Assembly: GCF_900111745.1 (NCBI RefSeq)
Contig: NZ_FOIJ01000008.1
Coordinates: 248,001-312,000, forward strand
Origin: Stigmatella erecta
GTDB taxonomy: Bacteria; Myxococcota; Myxococcia; Myxococcales; Myxococcaceae
Length of the DNA stretch: 64,000 nt
Direction of reading: 5' to 3'
The stretch's first letter is position 1, and each line of letters opens with the position of its first letter. The notes beneath the pieces are model-generated. The model searched no databases and had not been told where the DNA came from. It saw only the letters and a program-made list of their open reading frames with translations. Of the stretch, positions 46,131 to 58,905 are shown one piece after another. The position numbers and the translations under genes were made by a program.

Positions 46131-47300
46131 GCGCCGTTCCGCGAGGGGAGCGCCCCAACGGCCTAACCGGTAGCCCAGCAGCTCGCACTCGATGGGGCCG
46201 TTCCACACCTCGCGGCGGCTGGAGGGCCGGGCGTGGAAGGCGCTCTCGAAGCCGGGGTTGCCGGAGAGGATGTGGGCGCGCCAGCCGTCCAGCTCCTGGA
46301 AGCTCTCCCCGAGCTTGAAATAGAAGGTCTTCATGCCCTTCTGGCCGCCCGTGCCGATGCGCTCGCCATAGGGCGGGTTGGTGATGAGCAGCCCCCCGGG
46401 CTTGGGCAGGGGCAGGGGCTTCGTGGCATCGCCCTCGGCCACCTGAATCTCCTCGGAGAGCCGCGCGGCCTTGATGTTGCGGCGCGCGGCCTCCAGGGCC
46501 TCGGGATCCTTGTCGAAGCCCAGGATGGGAAAGAGCACCTTGCGCTCGTTGCGGCGGGCATCCGCGCGCAGGTCCTCCAGCAGCTCCCGGGCCCGGGGGC
46601 CCTGATGCGGCCAGCGCTCCACCGCGAAGGGCCGGCCGATGCCGGGCGCCCGGTGCCGGGCGATGAACCCCGCCTCGATGAGCAGCGTGCCGGAGCCGCA
46701 CATGGGGTCCACCAGCGGCTCCTCGCCGGTGTAGTTCGCCGCGCGCAGCAGGGCGGCCGCCAGCGTCTCCTTGAGCGGCGCCGCCGTGGGCCGCACGCGG
46801 TAGCCGCGGCGGTTCAGGGGCTCGCCGCACAGGTCCAGCGAGAGCGACAGCTTCTCCTTCGCCAGGTGCGCCACCACGCGCACGTCCGGCTCCCGCGTGT
46901 TCACGTCCGGCCGGGCGCCCAGGGTGCCCCGCATGCGGTCCACGAGGGCATCCTTGACCTTGAGCGCCACGAAGCCCGAGTGGCTGTGCTCGCTGTCGCG
47001 CAGCGTCGCCTCCACCGCGAAGGTGTGGTCCGGGGTGAGGTGCTCCTCCCAGGGCACGCTCGCCGCGGCCTCGTAGAGCCCCTCCGCCCCCCGGGCCTCG
47101 AACTCCCCCAGGGGGTAGAGCACGCGCATGGCGATGCGGGACCAGAGGCAGACCTGGAGGGCCTCGTACAGGGAGGCGAGGAAGCGCACGCCTCCCCGGT
47201 CCTGACGGATGCGGCGGGCCCCCAGCTCGCGAAGCTCCTCGGCCAGGAGGTCCTCGGTACCGCGCGCGGTGGTGGCGAAAAGGGGGAGGCGTTCGGCCAT
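46047..47300 (-). CDS. rlmL: THUMP-domain rRNA/tRNA N2-guanine methyltransferase (RlmL type)
   Basis: 417 residues. The N-terminal ferredoxin-like/THUMP part (ATTARGTEDLLAEELRELGA) binds RNA. The C-terminal Rossmann methyltransferase has motif I DPMCGSGTLLIEAG and motif IV NPPYGERIG. It is likely to make m2G in 23S rRNA, like the N-terminal half of E. coli RlmL; the RlmK half is absent, as in many bacteria. The acidic C-terminal 30 residues lie in the 84-base overlap with plsY. Confidence 0.85.
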   Translation of the reverse strand: MAERLPLFATTARGTEDLLAEELRELGARRIRQDRGGVRFLASLYEALQVCLWSRIAMRVLYPLGEFEARGAEGLYEAAASVPWEEHLTPDHTFAVEATLRDSEHSHSGFVALKVKDALVDRMRGTLGARPDVNTREPDVRVVAHLAKEKLSLSLDLCGEPLNRRGYRVRPTAAPLKETLAAALLRAANYTGEEPLVDPMCGSGTLLIEAGFIARHRAPGIGRPFAVERWPHQGPRARELLEDLRADARRNERKVLFPILGFDKDPEALEAARRNIKAARLSEEIQVAEGDATKPLPLPKPGGLLITNPPYGERIGTGGQKGMKTFYFKLGESFQELDGWRAHILSGNPGFESAFHARPSSRREVWNGPIECELLGYRLGRWGAPLAERRSEPALGPSKQTPDVAPVRPEHEGEEEA

Positions 47301-47350
47301 GGTGCTCCGCCCTTAACGGACCTGGGGCCTCTTGGGAACGGGGAAGAGGC

Positions 47351-47635
47351 TCATTGGGCCACGACTTCGTACAGGGCGAAGGTGGCGTCCTCCTGGGCGG
47401 CCCCAGCGGCCTTGGCCGCCTGGAAGTCCTCGGATTGGAGGTAGGCCCTCAGGGCGTCCCGGTCCCGCCAGCGCGTCATCAGCAGGAACTCGGGCTGCCG
47501 CTCGAAGGACCGGAGGACTTCCAGGCCCAGGAAGCCCTCGTGCCGGTCCACGAGCCGGGCACGCTCCTGGAACCGGGCGGCCAGGGCGTCCCCCTGGCCC
47601 TCGGGTGGCCGGAATCGGGAGATGGCGACGATCAT
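47351..47635 (-). CDS. antibiotic-biosynthesis-monooxygenase-fold protein
   Basis: 94 residues from ATG at 47635. It follows the dimeric alpha/beta ferredoxin-like ABM pattern: VAISRFRPPEGQGDALAARF, HEGFLGLEVLRS, and FLLMTRWRDRDALRAYLQSEDFQAA. Homologues include haem-degrading IsdG/HmoA-like proteins. No residues allow the substrate to be fixed. The gap between this and the ftsK stop is 10 bases, so it is in the ftsK operon. Confidence 0.75.
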   Translation of the reverse strand: MIVAISRFRPPEGQGDALAARFQERARLVDRHEGFLGLEVLRSFERQPEFLLMTRWRDRDALRAYLQSEDFQAAKAAGAAQEDATFALYEVVAQ

Positions 47636-47645
47636 CCCCCGGACT

Positions 47646-50600
47646 CTACATCGCCCCCGCGCCGGGCATCTCGCCCACCCCGCGCAAGAGCACCTCGCGG
47701 GGCTTGGCGCCATCGGCGGGGCCGACCACGCCCTCGCGCTCCATGCGTTCGATCATGCGCGCGGCGCGGTTGTAGCCGATGCGCATCTTGCGCTGGAGCA
47801 TGGAGATGGAGACGGCGCGCATCTCGCTCACCGTGGCGAGCGCCTGGTCGTACAGCTCGTCGGACAGCTCGTCCTCCTCGCCGCCGCCCTCGGTGTCCTC
47901 GTCGCGCGGCTTGAGGATGGACTCGTCGAAGACGGGCTTGCCCTGGGCCTTGAGGTGGTCCACCGCGCGCTTGATTTCCGTCTCGGAGACGTAGGCGCCG
48001 TGCACGCGCTGCAGGTGGGCGCTCGTGGGCGGCATGATGAGCATGTCGCCCATGCCCAGCAGGGCCTCGGAGCCCACCGTGCCGAGAATGGTCATCGAGT
48101 CCGGCTTGGAGCGCAGCATGAAGCTGACGCGCGTGGGGAAGTTGGCCTTGATGACGCCCGTCACCACGTCCGTGGAGGGACGCTGGGTGGCGACCATCAG
48201 GTGGATGCCGGAGGCGCGCGCCATCTGCGCCAGGCGCGCCACGTACGTCTCCACCTCGCGGCTGGCCACCATCATGAGGTCCGCCAGCTCGTCGATGATG
48301 ACGACGAGGTAGGGCAGCTTCTTGAGCTCCTTCTTCTCCGGGGCCACCTCGGGGGCGCTCTCCTCCAGGACGGCGTCCTCCTCGGCCTCCGCGTGGACCT
48401 CGGGCACGTCCTCCTCGGACTCGACCGCCTCGCGCATGTCCTCCAGGTCGTCCCTGGGCGCGGCGACCCCGGGACCGTCGCTGGACGGGGCGCCGTCGAC
48501 GACGAGCACCTTCTTGGCCTTGGCGGGCTTCTTCTCCTCGGCGGCCTTCTCGGGTTTGACCTCGGTGGCGGAGCTCTCCACGAACTTGTTGTACCCGGCG
48601 ATGTTGCGCACGCCCGCCTCGGACAGCAGCTGGTAGCGGCGCTCCATCTCCTCCACGGCCCAGCGCAGCGCGAGTGCCGCCTTCTTCGGATCGGTGACGA
48701 CGGGCAGCAGCAGGTGGGGGATGCCCTCGTACACGGACAGCTCGAGCATCTTCGGGTCCACCATGATGAAGCGGACCTCCTCCGGCGTGGACTTCAGGAG
48801 GATGCTCATGATCATCGAGTTGACCGCCACGGACTTACCCGAGCCGGTGGTGCCCGCGATGAGCAGGTGCGGGGCCTTGGCCAGGTCGAGCACGTACGGC
48901 ATGCCCTCGATGTCCTTGCCCATGCACATGGTGAGCTTGCTCTGGCTCTTCTGGAAGGCGTCCTGCTCGGCGATCTCCTTGAGGTAGACGGTCTCGCGGT
49001 CCTTGTTGGGCACTTCGATGCCCACCACGCCCTTGCCGGGGATGGGGGCGACGATGCGCACGCGCATGGCCTCCATGGCCATGGCGAGATCGTCCGAGAG
49101 CGCGGCGATCTTGCTCACCTTGATGCCGGGCCCCGGGAGGAACTCGTACATGGTGACGACGGGACCGGGGCGGATCTCCACCACCTCGCCCTGGATGCCG
49201 AAGTCGGCCAGCTTGGCGCGCAGCTTCTCGGCGGTGACGAGGAACGTGTCCTTGTCCAGCGCCGTGCGCTCCTTCAAGTCACACTCGAGCACGCTCAGCG
49301 GCGGCAGCGAGAAGCTCTTGCGGCCTCCGACGAACTCGAACTCCTCCATGTCGCGCTTCTTCGGCGCGGTGGGCTTGGGCGGGGCCTTGGGCTCCACGAT
49401 GAGCGGCATGCGGGCCAGCGCCGAGGCGGGCGCGGGCACGATGGCCGAGGGACCCGCGGCCACGGGGGCCGCTGCGGGGGAACTGGGGACCGCCACGGGG
49501 GCAGGCGCCGCATCCTCCTCCTCGGAGGAGGCCGCCGGAGACATGGGGAACACGGCGGCGGGCGTGGCCGGCGCGGTGACGATGTTGGGCGTCTTGCGGT
49601 CCCGCTTGCGCGGGGGCTCGGCGGCCACCGCCTCGGGGGAGGGGATGTTGGGGGTAGGGGAGAGGAAGGACGCCCAGGCGGGATCCGCACCCGGGGCAGG
49701 CCGCTTCTCGGCCTGGGCCACGGGGGCCGCTGCGGGCTCGGAGGGCTTCTCCTTGGCCTGCGCCTTGGCCTCGCGGGTGACCTCCTTGGCCTCCTTGGCG
49801 GCCTTCTTGGCGGCCAGCAGCTGCTCCTTCTCGGCCTCGCGTGCCAGGCGCACGGCCTCCTCGGCCATGGCCTCGGCCTCGGCGGCCTCGGCTTCCGCGG
49901 CCTCGCGCTCGGCCTCCAGCAGCTCCTCCTCGTCCGCCTCGAGCTGGGCGAGGAACGCGGCCTCCTCCTCCTTCTCCTTGGCGGCCCGCTCCTGGCGCTG
50001 CTGGTAGGCCACCTTCTGGGCCTCCCAGAAGGCCTGGCCCGCTTCCTGGGCCCGCTTGCCGAGCACGCAGGCCCCGGCCCACAGCAGGGCGCACAGCTTC
50101 AGGAAGGTGTACTGCGTGCCGACGATGAGCCCCGCGACCGCGACGGCGGTGACGAGGATGACGGTGCCCACGGTGGAGAAGAGTTTCTGCAGCGTGCCAC
50201 CGAGGGCCGCGCCCACGGCGCCGCCCGGGGGGTGCGCCCACCCGGGCTCACCGGCGAAGAAGATGTGCGCGAGCACCGAGGCGCTCAGGGTCAGCAGCGT
50301 CAGCGCGGCGATCTGCGGCAACCGGCGGCGCTCGCGATCCCCCACGAAGAGGATCATCGCCGCGTAGCCCCCGCACAGGGGAATGAGGTAGGCGCACACG
50401 CCGACCACCCCGCGCAGGGACTCGGCGATGAGGTGGCCCATGGGGCCGACCATGTTGCGGAAGCCAGGCCCCACGCGGTCCTTCGCGCTGAAGGTGGCAA
50501 CCGACAAGAACGAGATGATTGAAGCCGATAGGAGAAAGACGCCCACGATGGCACGCCGGCTGGCGCCTCCCGTTTGCATCTTCTTGGCCGCCAGCGCCTT

Positions 50601-50669
50601 GCGACGCGTGGCGATCTCCTGCCTCGACAGGACCGTCTTCTCTGCCCTGCCCTTCCTGGCCGCCGTCAT
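47646..50669 (-). CDS. ftsK: DNA translocase FtsK/SpoIIIE
   Basis: 1007 residues. About four N-terminal membrane helices in the first 180 residues, then a long acidic/Ala/Pro linker (about 200-440), a RecA-like motor and a winged-helix gamma domain at the C-terminus (IGYNRAARMIERMEREGVVG). Walker A is GTTGSGKSVAVN (from Gly606) and Walker B VIIDELADLMM (Asp793). It pumps chromosomal DNA through the division septum and activates XerCD at dif. The motor has an unusual acidic insert of about 85 residues (697-783). Promoter at 50718-50745. Confidence 0.93.
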   Translation of the reverse strand: MTAARKGRAEKTVLSRQEIATRRKALAAKKMQTGGASRRAIVGVFLLSASIISFLSVATFSAKDRVGPGFRNMVGPMGHLIAESLRGVVGVCAYLIPLCGGYAAMILFVGDRERRRLPQIAALTLLTLSASVLAHIFFAGEPGWAHPPGGAVGAALGGTLQKLFSTVGTVILVTAVAVAGLIVGTQYTFLKLCALLWAGACVLGKRAQEAGQAFWEAQKVAYQQRQERAAKEKEEEAAFLAQLEADEEELLEAEREAAEAEAAEAEAMAEEAVRLAREAEKEQLLAAKKAAKEAKEVTREAKAQAKEKPSEPAAAPVAQAEKRPAPGADPAWASFLSPTPNIPSPEAVAAEPPRKRDRKTPNIVTAPATPAAVFPMSPAASSEEEDAAPAPVAVPSSPAAAPVAAGPSAIVPAPASALARMPLIVEPKAPPKPTAPKKRDMEEFEFVGGRKSFSLPPLSVLECDLKERTALDKDTFLVTAEKLRAKLADFGIQGEVVEIRPGPVVTMYEFLPGPGIKVSKIAALSDDLAMAMEAMRVRIVAPIPGKGVVGIEVPNKDRETVYLKEIAEQDAFQKSQSKLTMCMGKDIEGMPYVLDLAKAPHLLIAGTTGSGKSVAVNSMIMSILLKSTPEEVRFIMVDPKMLELSVYEGIPHLLLPVVTDPKKAALALRWAVEEMERRYQLLSEAGVRNIAGYNKFVESSATEVKPEKAAEEKKPAKAKKVLVVDGAPSSDGPGVAAPRDDLEDMREAVESEEDVPEVHAEAEEDAVLEESAPEVAPEKKELKKLPYLVVIIDELADLMMVASREVETYVARLAQMARASGIHLMVATQRPSTDVVTGVIKANFPTRVSFMLRSKPDSMTILGTVGSEALLGMGDMLIMPPTSAHLQRVHGAYVSETEIKRAVDHLKAQGKPVFDESILKPRDEDTEGGGEEDELSDELYDQALATVSEMRAVSISMLQRKMRIGYNRAARMIERMEREGVVGPADGAKPREVLLRGVGEMPGAGAM

Positions 50670-50717
50670 GACCTTCCCTCGTAAGACCCGTAGCAGGCTG
50701 TAGCGACTGCCCGGGCG

Positions 50718-50745
50718 AGTGTAGGGGGGGACGCTGATCGGTCAA
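50718..50745 (-). promoter_or_regulatory. candidate promoter of ftsK
   Basis: Minus strand: TTGACC (50740-50745), 16 bases containing a run of seven C, TACACT (50718-50723), about 50 bases before the ftsK start. The 177-base gap also holds the start region of the divergent zinc ribbon gene, for which I see no clear promoter. Confidence 0.55.
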
Positions 50746-50846
50746 CTTTCCATCCTGTTGAGCGGCGGCCGTTTGGGGCTCCAAATTGAGGTCTTGGCAG
50801 TCCGGAGCAAGTATGTTGCCTGAACCGAAGCGGGCAGGCGGGGTGC

Positions 50847-52214
50847 ATGGACGTCCGATGTGATCGCTGTAAGTCGCAGTACCAGCTGGAGGACGCCCGA
50901 ATCCCCGAGGCCGGTCTCACCGTTCAGTGCCCCTCGTGCCAGTACGTCTTCGGCCTGAAGAAGAAGTCGCTGCTCATCACGTTGCCGGTGAAGCCAGGCC
51001 AGGAGCAGTCCTCGCCGGTGGTGGTCCTGGGCAGCGCCGCGTCCGCGGCGGCCTCCGAGGAGGGACCGGAGCCGGGCCTTCCTCCCGCCGGGGCCGGTGA
51101 GCGGTCCCGCGAGTGGCGGGTGCGCCAGGCCAGTGGGAACGTCTTCTCCCTCAAGGATCTCACCACGCTCCAGAAGTGGATCATCGAGCGCAAGGTGGTG
51201 CGCGATGACGAGATCTCCCTGACGGGGGACAGCTGGAAGCGGCTCGGGGACATCGCCGAGCTGGCGACCTTCTTCCAGGTGCTGGATGAGGCCCAGAGGG
51301 CCTCCCTGCTTCAGGCGCAGATGGAGCTTGGCAAGGCCCTGGGGACCCCGAAGCCGGGCGCGCCCATAGGGGGCACGCCAGCGAGCGCCGGGAATTTGAG
51401 CCCCCGGCCTCAGGGCCCGGTGGCCATGCGGCGGGGCAGCCCGCTTCCGCTCCTGGTGTTGCTCCTGCTGGGGGCGGGCGGGGCCTTCTATTACTTCCAG
51501 GTGTGGGGGCCCCAGCGCGAGGAGGCGGCGCGAGCGGAGTCCGCCCGGCAAGAGGAGGAGCGGCAGGCGCAGCTCCGCGCGGAGCGGGCCGCCGCCGAAG
51601 CGTCCCCCGTCGCCCCGGACGCTGAGGGTGGGAATGACCCCTCGGACGCGGGGAAGGCGCTCGCCGCGGCGGTGCCCCCTGCCTCCCAGGACGCGGGGAG
51701 TGGGGAAGACGCGGTGGAACTGGTCGATGTGGGCGCCCTCCCGGACGCGGACGCGGGCGCGGATGCAGGGGAGGCGGTGGACGCGGGCGTAGAGGCGGAC
51801 GCGGGGACGGACCTGGATGGGGGAAGCCCTCCGGTGAAGCGGCCCGAGCCCGTGCGCGACTACAACTACTACATGGCACAAGGCAACCGCCTGCGGGCGC
51901 GGGAGCGCTTCGTGGCGGCCGCGGAGGCCTTCGCGAACGCGGCGGAGCTCGAGCCGGAGCGGGCGGAGCCCTACTCGGGCCGGGGGCTGGCGCTGCTGGA
52001 CCTGGGCAACCCCCAGGAGGCGGCCCCTGAGTTCGAGCAGGCCCTCCGGCTCAACCCCCGGTACGGGGAGGCCATGATTGGACTTGCGGAGACCTACCGC
52101 TCCCAGGGAAAGAAGGCGGAAGCGATTCGCTACTACCAGCGGTACCTTGAGATCCTCCCGGAGGGTCCCGAGGCGGAGGTGGCGCGCAGCGCCATCGAGC
52201 GTTTGATGCAGTGA
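50847..52214 (+). CDS. membrane protein with zinc ribbon, GYF-like and TPR domains (GltJ-like)
   Basis: 455 residues. N-terminal MJ0042-type zinc ribbon with Cys5, 8, 28 and 31. Residues about 89-145 (WRVRQASGNVFSLKDLTTLQKW, then GDSWKRLGDIAEL) look like a GYF_2-type domain. A single membrane helix at about 196-215 separates these from an outer segment rich in Ala, Asp and Gly, and three TPRs at about 345-455. The ribbon-GYF-TM order is shared with GltJ/AgmX, the M. xanthus gliding protein whose cytoplasmic part contacts MglA. Here TPRs replace GltJ's TonB-like end. The TFIIB-ribbon gene starts 12 bases downstream. Confidence 0.7.
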   Translation: MDVRCDRCKSQYQLEDARIPEAGLTVQCPSCQYVFGLKKKSLLITLPVKPGQEQSSPVVVLGSAASAAASEEGPEPGLPPAGAGERSREWRVRQASGNVFSLKDLTTLQKWIIERKVVRDDEISLTGDSWKRLGDIAELATFFQVLDEAQRASLLQAQMELGKALGTPKPGAPIGGTPASAGNLSPRPQGPVAMRRGSPLPLLVLLLLGAGGAFYYFQVWGPQREEAARAESARQEEERQAQLRAERAAAEASPVAPDAEGGNDPSDAGKALAAAVPPASQDAGSGEDAVELVDVGALPDADAGADAGEAVDAGVEADAGTDLDGGSPPVKRPEPVRDYNYYMAQGNRLRARERFVAAAEAFANAAELEPERAEPYSGRGLALLDLGNPQEAAPEFEQALRLNPRYGEAMIGLAETYRSQGKKAEAIRYYQRYLEILPEGPEAEVARSAIERLMQ

Positions 52215-52226
52215 AGGGAGAACCAC

Positions 52227-52553
52227 ATGGCCGAGTTCGACAAGCCGTCGTCCACCGAGGATGAGTACTTCGCCCGCGAGGATATCGAGAAGAAGCGCAA
52301 GCTCGCCCTCCAGCAAGCCGGCCAGCTGGCCGCCCAGCAGCGGGAGGACCTCCGGAAGCTCCACCACATGAAGTGCCCCAAGTGCGGCCTGGACCTGCAC
52401 ACGCTGAAGAAGGGGAAGGTGGAGATTGACACCTGCTTCGAGTGCAAGGGCGTCTGGCTGGATGCGGGCGAGCTGGAGCAGGTGCTGCACCAGGGCTCGG
52501 AGAACAATGGCAAGGTGATGGGCGCCATCCTCAACCTGTTCAAGCGCAGCTAG
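52227..52553 (+). CDS. TFIIB-type zinc ribbon protein
   Basis: 108 residues. The helical N-terminus is followed by a zinc ribbon with Cys50, 53, 70 and 73 and the hallmark VWLDAGELEQVL after the second pair, as in PF13453 proteins. No signal or membrane segment. Role unknown. The gene is 12 bases after the upstream gene and 12 bases before gatC, so it probably belongs to one transcript with the gat genes. Confidence 0.85.
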   Translation: MAEFDKPSSTEDEYFAREDIEKKRKLALQQAGQLAAQQREDLRKLHHMKCPKCGLDLHTLKKGKVEIDTCFECKGVWLDAGELEQVLHQGSENNGKVMGAILNLFKRS

Positions 52554-52565
52554 GAGGACTCCCCC

Positions 52566-52853
52566 ATGAAGCTCACGCTCGAGCAGGTCCGTCATGTGGC
52601 CGCCCTGGCCCGGCTGTCGTTGTCACCCGAGGAGGAGCGGCGCTATGCCACGCAGCTCTCGGCGGTGCTCGACGCGGTGGCTCAGCTCCAGGAACTCGAC
52701 GTGAGCGGCGTGGAGCCCACCTCTCACGCGACGCTCGCGGCCTCGCTGCTGCGCGAGGACGTGACGCGTCCGTCCCTGCCGCCGGAGAAGGGGCTGGCCA
52801 ATGCCCCCTCGAAGGTCGGTACCCGTTTCGCCGTCCCGAAGATCATCGAGTAA
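52566..52853 (+). CDS. gatC: Asp/Glu-tRNA amidotransferase subunit C
   Basis: 95 residues, normal length. It stabilises GatA in the amidotransferase that converts Glu-tRNA(Gln) and Asp-tRNA(Asn) to the amidated forms. It has the family pattern: [17 protein letters not shown], then VEPTSHA, and a C-terminal [15 protein letters not shown] is preceded by GGAGG. The gatA ATG follows 4 bases after the stop. Confidence 0.93.
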   Translation: MKLTLEQVRHVAALARLSLSPEEERRYATQLSAVLDAVAQLQELDVSGVEPTSHATLAASLLREDVTRPSLPPEKGLANAPSKVGTRFAVPKIIE

Positions 52854-52857
52854 GGCC

Positions 52858-54318
52858 ATGTCCCTGACCGAACTGTCGATGCTGGAGCTGGCGGCGAAGC
52901 TCGCCTCGGGGGAAGTCACCTCCCTGGAGGCCACGCGCGCGTGCCTGACGCGCATTGCCCAGGTGGAGGGGAAGGTGAAGGCCTTCCTGCGCCTGGACGA
53001 GAAGGGCGCCCTGGCCGCCGCCGAGGCCAGCGATGCGCGCCGCAAGGCGGGCAATCCCGCGAGCCCCCTGGACGGGGTGCCCATCGGGCTCAAGGACATC
53101 TTCCTGACGGAGGGCACGGAGACGACGTGCGCCTCGCGCATCCTCCAGGGCTTCATTCCCCCGTATGACGCCACGGTGGTGCGCCTCCTGAAGGAGGCGG
53201 GCCTGCCCATCCTGGGCAAGCTGAACATGGACGAGTTCGCCATGGGCTCGTCCACCGAGGGCAGCGCGTTCGGCCCGACGTACAACCCGTGGGACCTGGA
53301 GCGGACCCCCGGCGGCTCCTCGGGCGGTTCGGCGGCGGCGGTGGCGGCGTGTGAAGTCTTCGGTGCCCTGGGGACGGACACGGGCGGCTCCATCCGCCAG
53401 CCCGCGGCGCTCACCAACACGGTGGGGCTCAAGCCCACGTACGGCCGGGTGTCGCGCTACGGCGTCATCGCCTACGCCTCGTCGCTGGACCAGGTGGGGC
53501 CCATGACGCGCACGGTGGCGGACACCGCGGCGCTGCTGCAGCTCCTCGCCCGGCACGACCCGCTCGACTCGACCTCCGCGAAGGCCGACGCGCCCGACTA
53601 CCGGGAGGACCTGGAGGGCGGCGTGCGGGGCCTCCGGCTGGGGGTGCCCCGCGAGTACTTCACCGAGGGCATGGATCCCGAGGTGGAGCAGGCGGTGCGC
53701 GAGGCGCTGAAGGCCTACGAGCGCATGGGCGCGACGCTGGTGGACGTGTCGCTGCCCCACACGAAGTACGCCCTGGCCACGTATTACCTCCTGGCCACCG
53801 CGGAGGCCTCCAGCAACCTGGCCCGCTATGACGGCATCCGCTACGGCCAGCGCGCGAAGGATGCGAAGGGGCTGAAGGAGCTCTACGGCCTGACGCGGGA
53901 CCGGGGCTTCGGGGCCGAGGTCAAACGCCGCATCATGCTGGGCACCTATGCCCTGTCCGCGGGCTACTACGACGCCTACTACCTCCGGGCCCAGAAGGTC
54001 CGCACGCTGATCCGCCAGGACTTCGCGGGCGCCTTCGAGCAGGTGGATGCCCTGCTGTCGCCCACCTCCCCGGTGCCCGCCTTCAAGCTGGGCGAGAAGG
54101 TGGCGGACCCGCTGTCCATGTACCTCATGGACGTGTTCACCCTGCCGTGCAACCTGGCGGGGCTGCCGGGCCTGTCGCTGCCGTGTGGGTTCACGAAGTC
54201 GAACCTGCCCATCGGGCTGCAGATTCTCGGCAAGCCCTTCGACGAGGCCCGTCTGCTGCGCATCGGCCGCGCCTTCGAGCGCGAGCACGGTTTCACCCGC
54301 CGGTTCCCGGCGCTCTAG
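52858..54318 (+). CDS. gatA: Asp/Glu-tRNA amidotransferase subunit A
   Basis: 486 residues from ATG at 52858. It hydrolyses glutamine to supply ammonia. The amidase triad is at the same numbering as the well-studied Staphylococcus enzyme: Lys79, cis-Ser154 (GGSSGGS) and nucleophile Ser178 (DTGGSIR). Full length, with no insertions. It lies in the order gatC-gatA-gatB with spacings of 4 and 9 bases. The use of GatCAB implies that the organism lacks one or both of GlnRS and AsnRS, or uses the pathway for one tRNA. Confidence 0.96.
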   Translation: MSLTELSMLELAAKLASGEVTSLEATRACLTRIAQVEGKVKAFLRLDEKGALAAAEASDARRKAGNPASPLDGVPIGLKDIFLTEGTETTCASRILQGFIPPYDATVVRLLKEAGLPILGKLNMDEFAMGSSTEGSAFGPTYNPWDLERTPGGSSGGSAAAVAACEVFGALGTDTGGSIRQPAALTNTVGLKPTYGRVSRYGVIAYASSLDQVGPMTRTVADTAALLQLLARHDPLDSTSAKADAPDYREDLEGGVRGLRLGVPREYFTEGMDPEVEQAVREALKAYERMGATLVDVSLPHTKYALATYYLLATAEASSNLARYDGIRYGQRAKDAKGLKELYGLTRDRGFGAEVKRRIMLGTYALSAGYYDAYYLRAQKVRTLIRQDFAGAFEQVDALLSPTSPVPAFKLGEKVADPLSMYLMDVFTLPCNLAGLPGLSLPCGFTKSNLPIGLQILGKPFDEARLLRIGRAFEREHGFTRRFPAL

Positions 54319-54327
54319 AGGACCGCC

Positions 54328-55773
<1,446 letters not shown>

Positions 55774-55783
55774 GGCCCGCAGG

Positions 55784-56743
55784 CTACTTGATGAGGCCGA
55801 TCTCCCGCAGGCGCTGCTGGAGGAACGCATCCGCGGTGATGGGGGGCGGGGGCACCGGGTGCTCGGCCGTGGTGGTGCCCGGAATGGGCTTCAGCACGCA
55901 CTGCGGATAGGGGTGGACGAAGAAGGGCATGGAGTAGCGCGTGGTGTCCTGCTCGCCGCTCTTCGGGTTCACGACGCGGTGGGTGGTGGCGGGGATGACG
56001 TTGTTGGTGACGCGGCTGAGCATGTCGCCCGAGTCCACGACGATCTGCCCGCGCAGCGTGTCCACGGGCAGCCACTCCCCATCGCGCGTGAGCAGCTCCA
56101 GGCCGGACGCGGTGCCCTCGCAGAGCAGGGTGATGAGGTTGATGTCCTCGTGCTCGGCGGCGCGGACCCCGCCGGGGATGAAGCGCTCCTTGAGGGGCGG
56201 ATAGTGGATGAGCCGGAGGATGGAGTTGCCATCCTCCGCCATGGCGCTGAAGGTGGTGCGCTCCACGCCGAAGTACTCCGCCAGGGCCTGGAGCATCACC
56301 GCCGCGGCCCCATCGAGCGCGTTGAAGAGCGCCCGCGTGTTCTCTTGGAAAGTGAGAACTTCCGAGGGCCACACGTTGGAACCGTACTGCGGGGAGAAGT
56401 GTGGGTGGGAGGGGGACAGCTCCCGCCCGACGTGCCAGAACTCCTTGAGGTCTCCCACGGTGCGGTTCTTCGCGTGCTCCTGGCCGAAGCCGGTGTAGCC
56501 GCGCTGGCCGCCGCCGCCCGGGACGGCGTAGCATTGCTTCACCGCCTCGGGGAGCTGGAAGAAGCGCTCCACGTCCGCGTAGGTGCGGCGGATGAGGCCA
56601 TCTTCGATGCCATGTCCCTCCACCGAGACGAAGCCAAACTCCTTGAGTGCATCCCCGAAGACTTGAACGAAGCGGGCGCGCTCCTGGGGCGTCCCGGAGC
56701 GGTAGTGGGCCAGATGAACGAGCGGAACGCGGCGGGTGGACAT
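55784..56743 (-). CDS. isopenicillin-N-synthase-like 2-oxoglutarate/Fe(II) dioxygenase
   Basis: 319 residues. N-terminal DIOX_N part (FGDALKEFGFVSVEGHGI) and C-terminal jelly roll. Iron ligands are His198 and Asp200 (HED) and His255 (TTHRV); Arg269 in RYSMPFF binds 2-oxoglutarate. Full length. Related bacterial enzymes oxidise amino acids or secondary metabolites; substrate not readable here. No secondary-metabolism cluster is around it. Divergent from the kinase gene. Confidence 0.88.
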   Translation of the reverse strand: MSTRRVPLVHLAHYRSGTPQERARFVQVFGDALKEFGFVSVEGHGIEDGLIRRTYADVERFFQLPEAVKQCYAVPGGGGQRGYTGFGQEHAKNRTVGDLKEFWHVGRELSPSHPHFSPQYGSNVWPSEVLTFQENTRALFNALDGAAAVMLQALAEYFGVERTTFSAMAEDGNSILRLIHYPPLKERFIPGGVRAAEHEDINLITLLCEGTASGLELLTRDGEWLPVDTLRGQIVVDSGDMLSRVTNNVIPATTHRVVNPKSGEQDTTRYSMPFFVHPYPQCVLKPIPGTTTAEHPVPPPPITADAFLQQRLREIGLIK

Positions 56744-56967
56744 GGGAGCAACTCTACCCAGGCCTCCCGCGGCGTTGAATCAAACCTTCAGTAGTCCGTG
56801 GGGACTCTCTGTCTACTGCCCAGGCGGGCAGGAGCACCGCTCGCCGGAAACACTCGCTCTTCAAGGGCATATCTGAAAGAGCGGAAGTGCTGTAAAACCA
56901 GGGTGGGGGCCGGAGAAAGCGCGTCACGGGTGACTCCCTGCCAGAACATGTCGAGAATGGGCTCTGT

Positions 56968-58848
<1,881 letters not shown>

Positions 58849-58855
58849 AAGAAAG

Positions 58856-58884
58856 GGCCCAGCCCCGCTACATGGGACTGGGCC
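58856..58884. terminator. bidirectional terminator after the kinase gene
   Basis: GGCCCAGCCCC and GGGACTGGGCC pair over about 10 bp with a 7-base loop and one mismatch, between the stops of two convergent genes (kinase and the small lipoprotein). Preceded by AAAGAAA and followed by TGAGAAT. Confidence 0.75.
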
Positions 58885-58905
58885 TGAGAATCACTGCGAC
58901 GTGGC

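Noticed and set aside
56816-56831. Small perfect hairpin CTGCCC/GGGCAG ahead of the kinase gene
   Set aside because: Only 6 bp; expected by chance at this GC content, with no T-run or conserved position.
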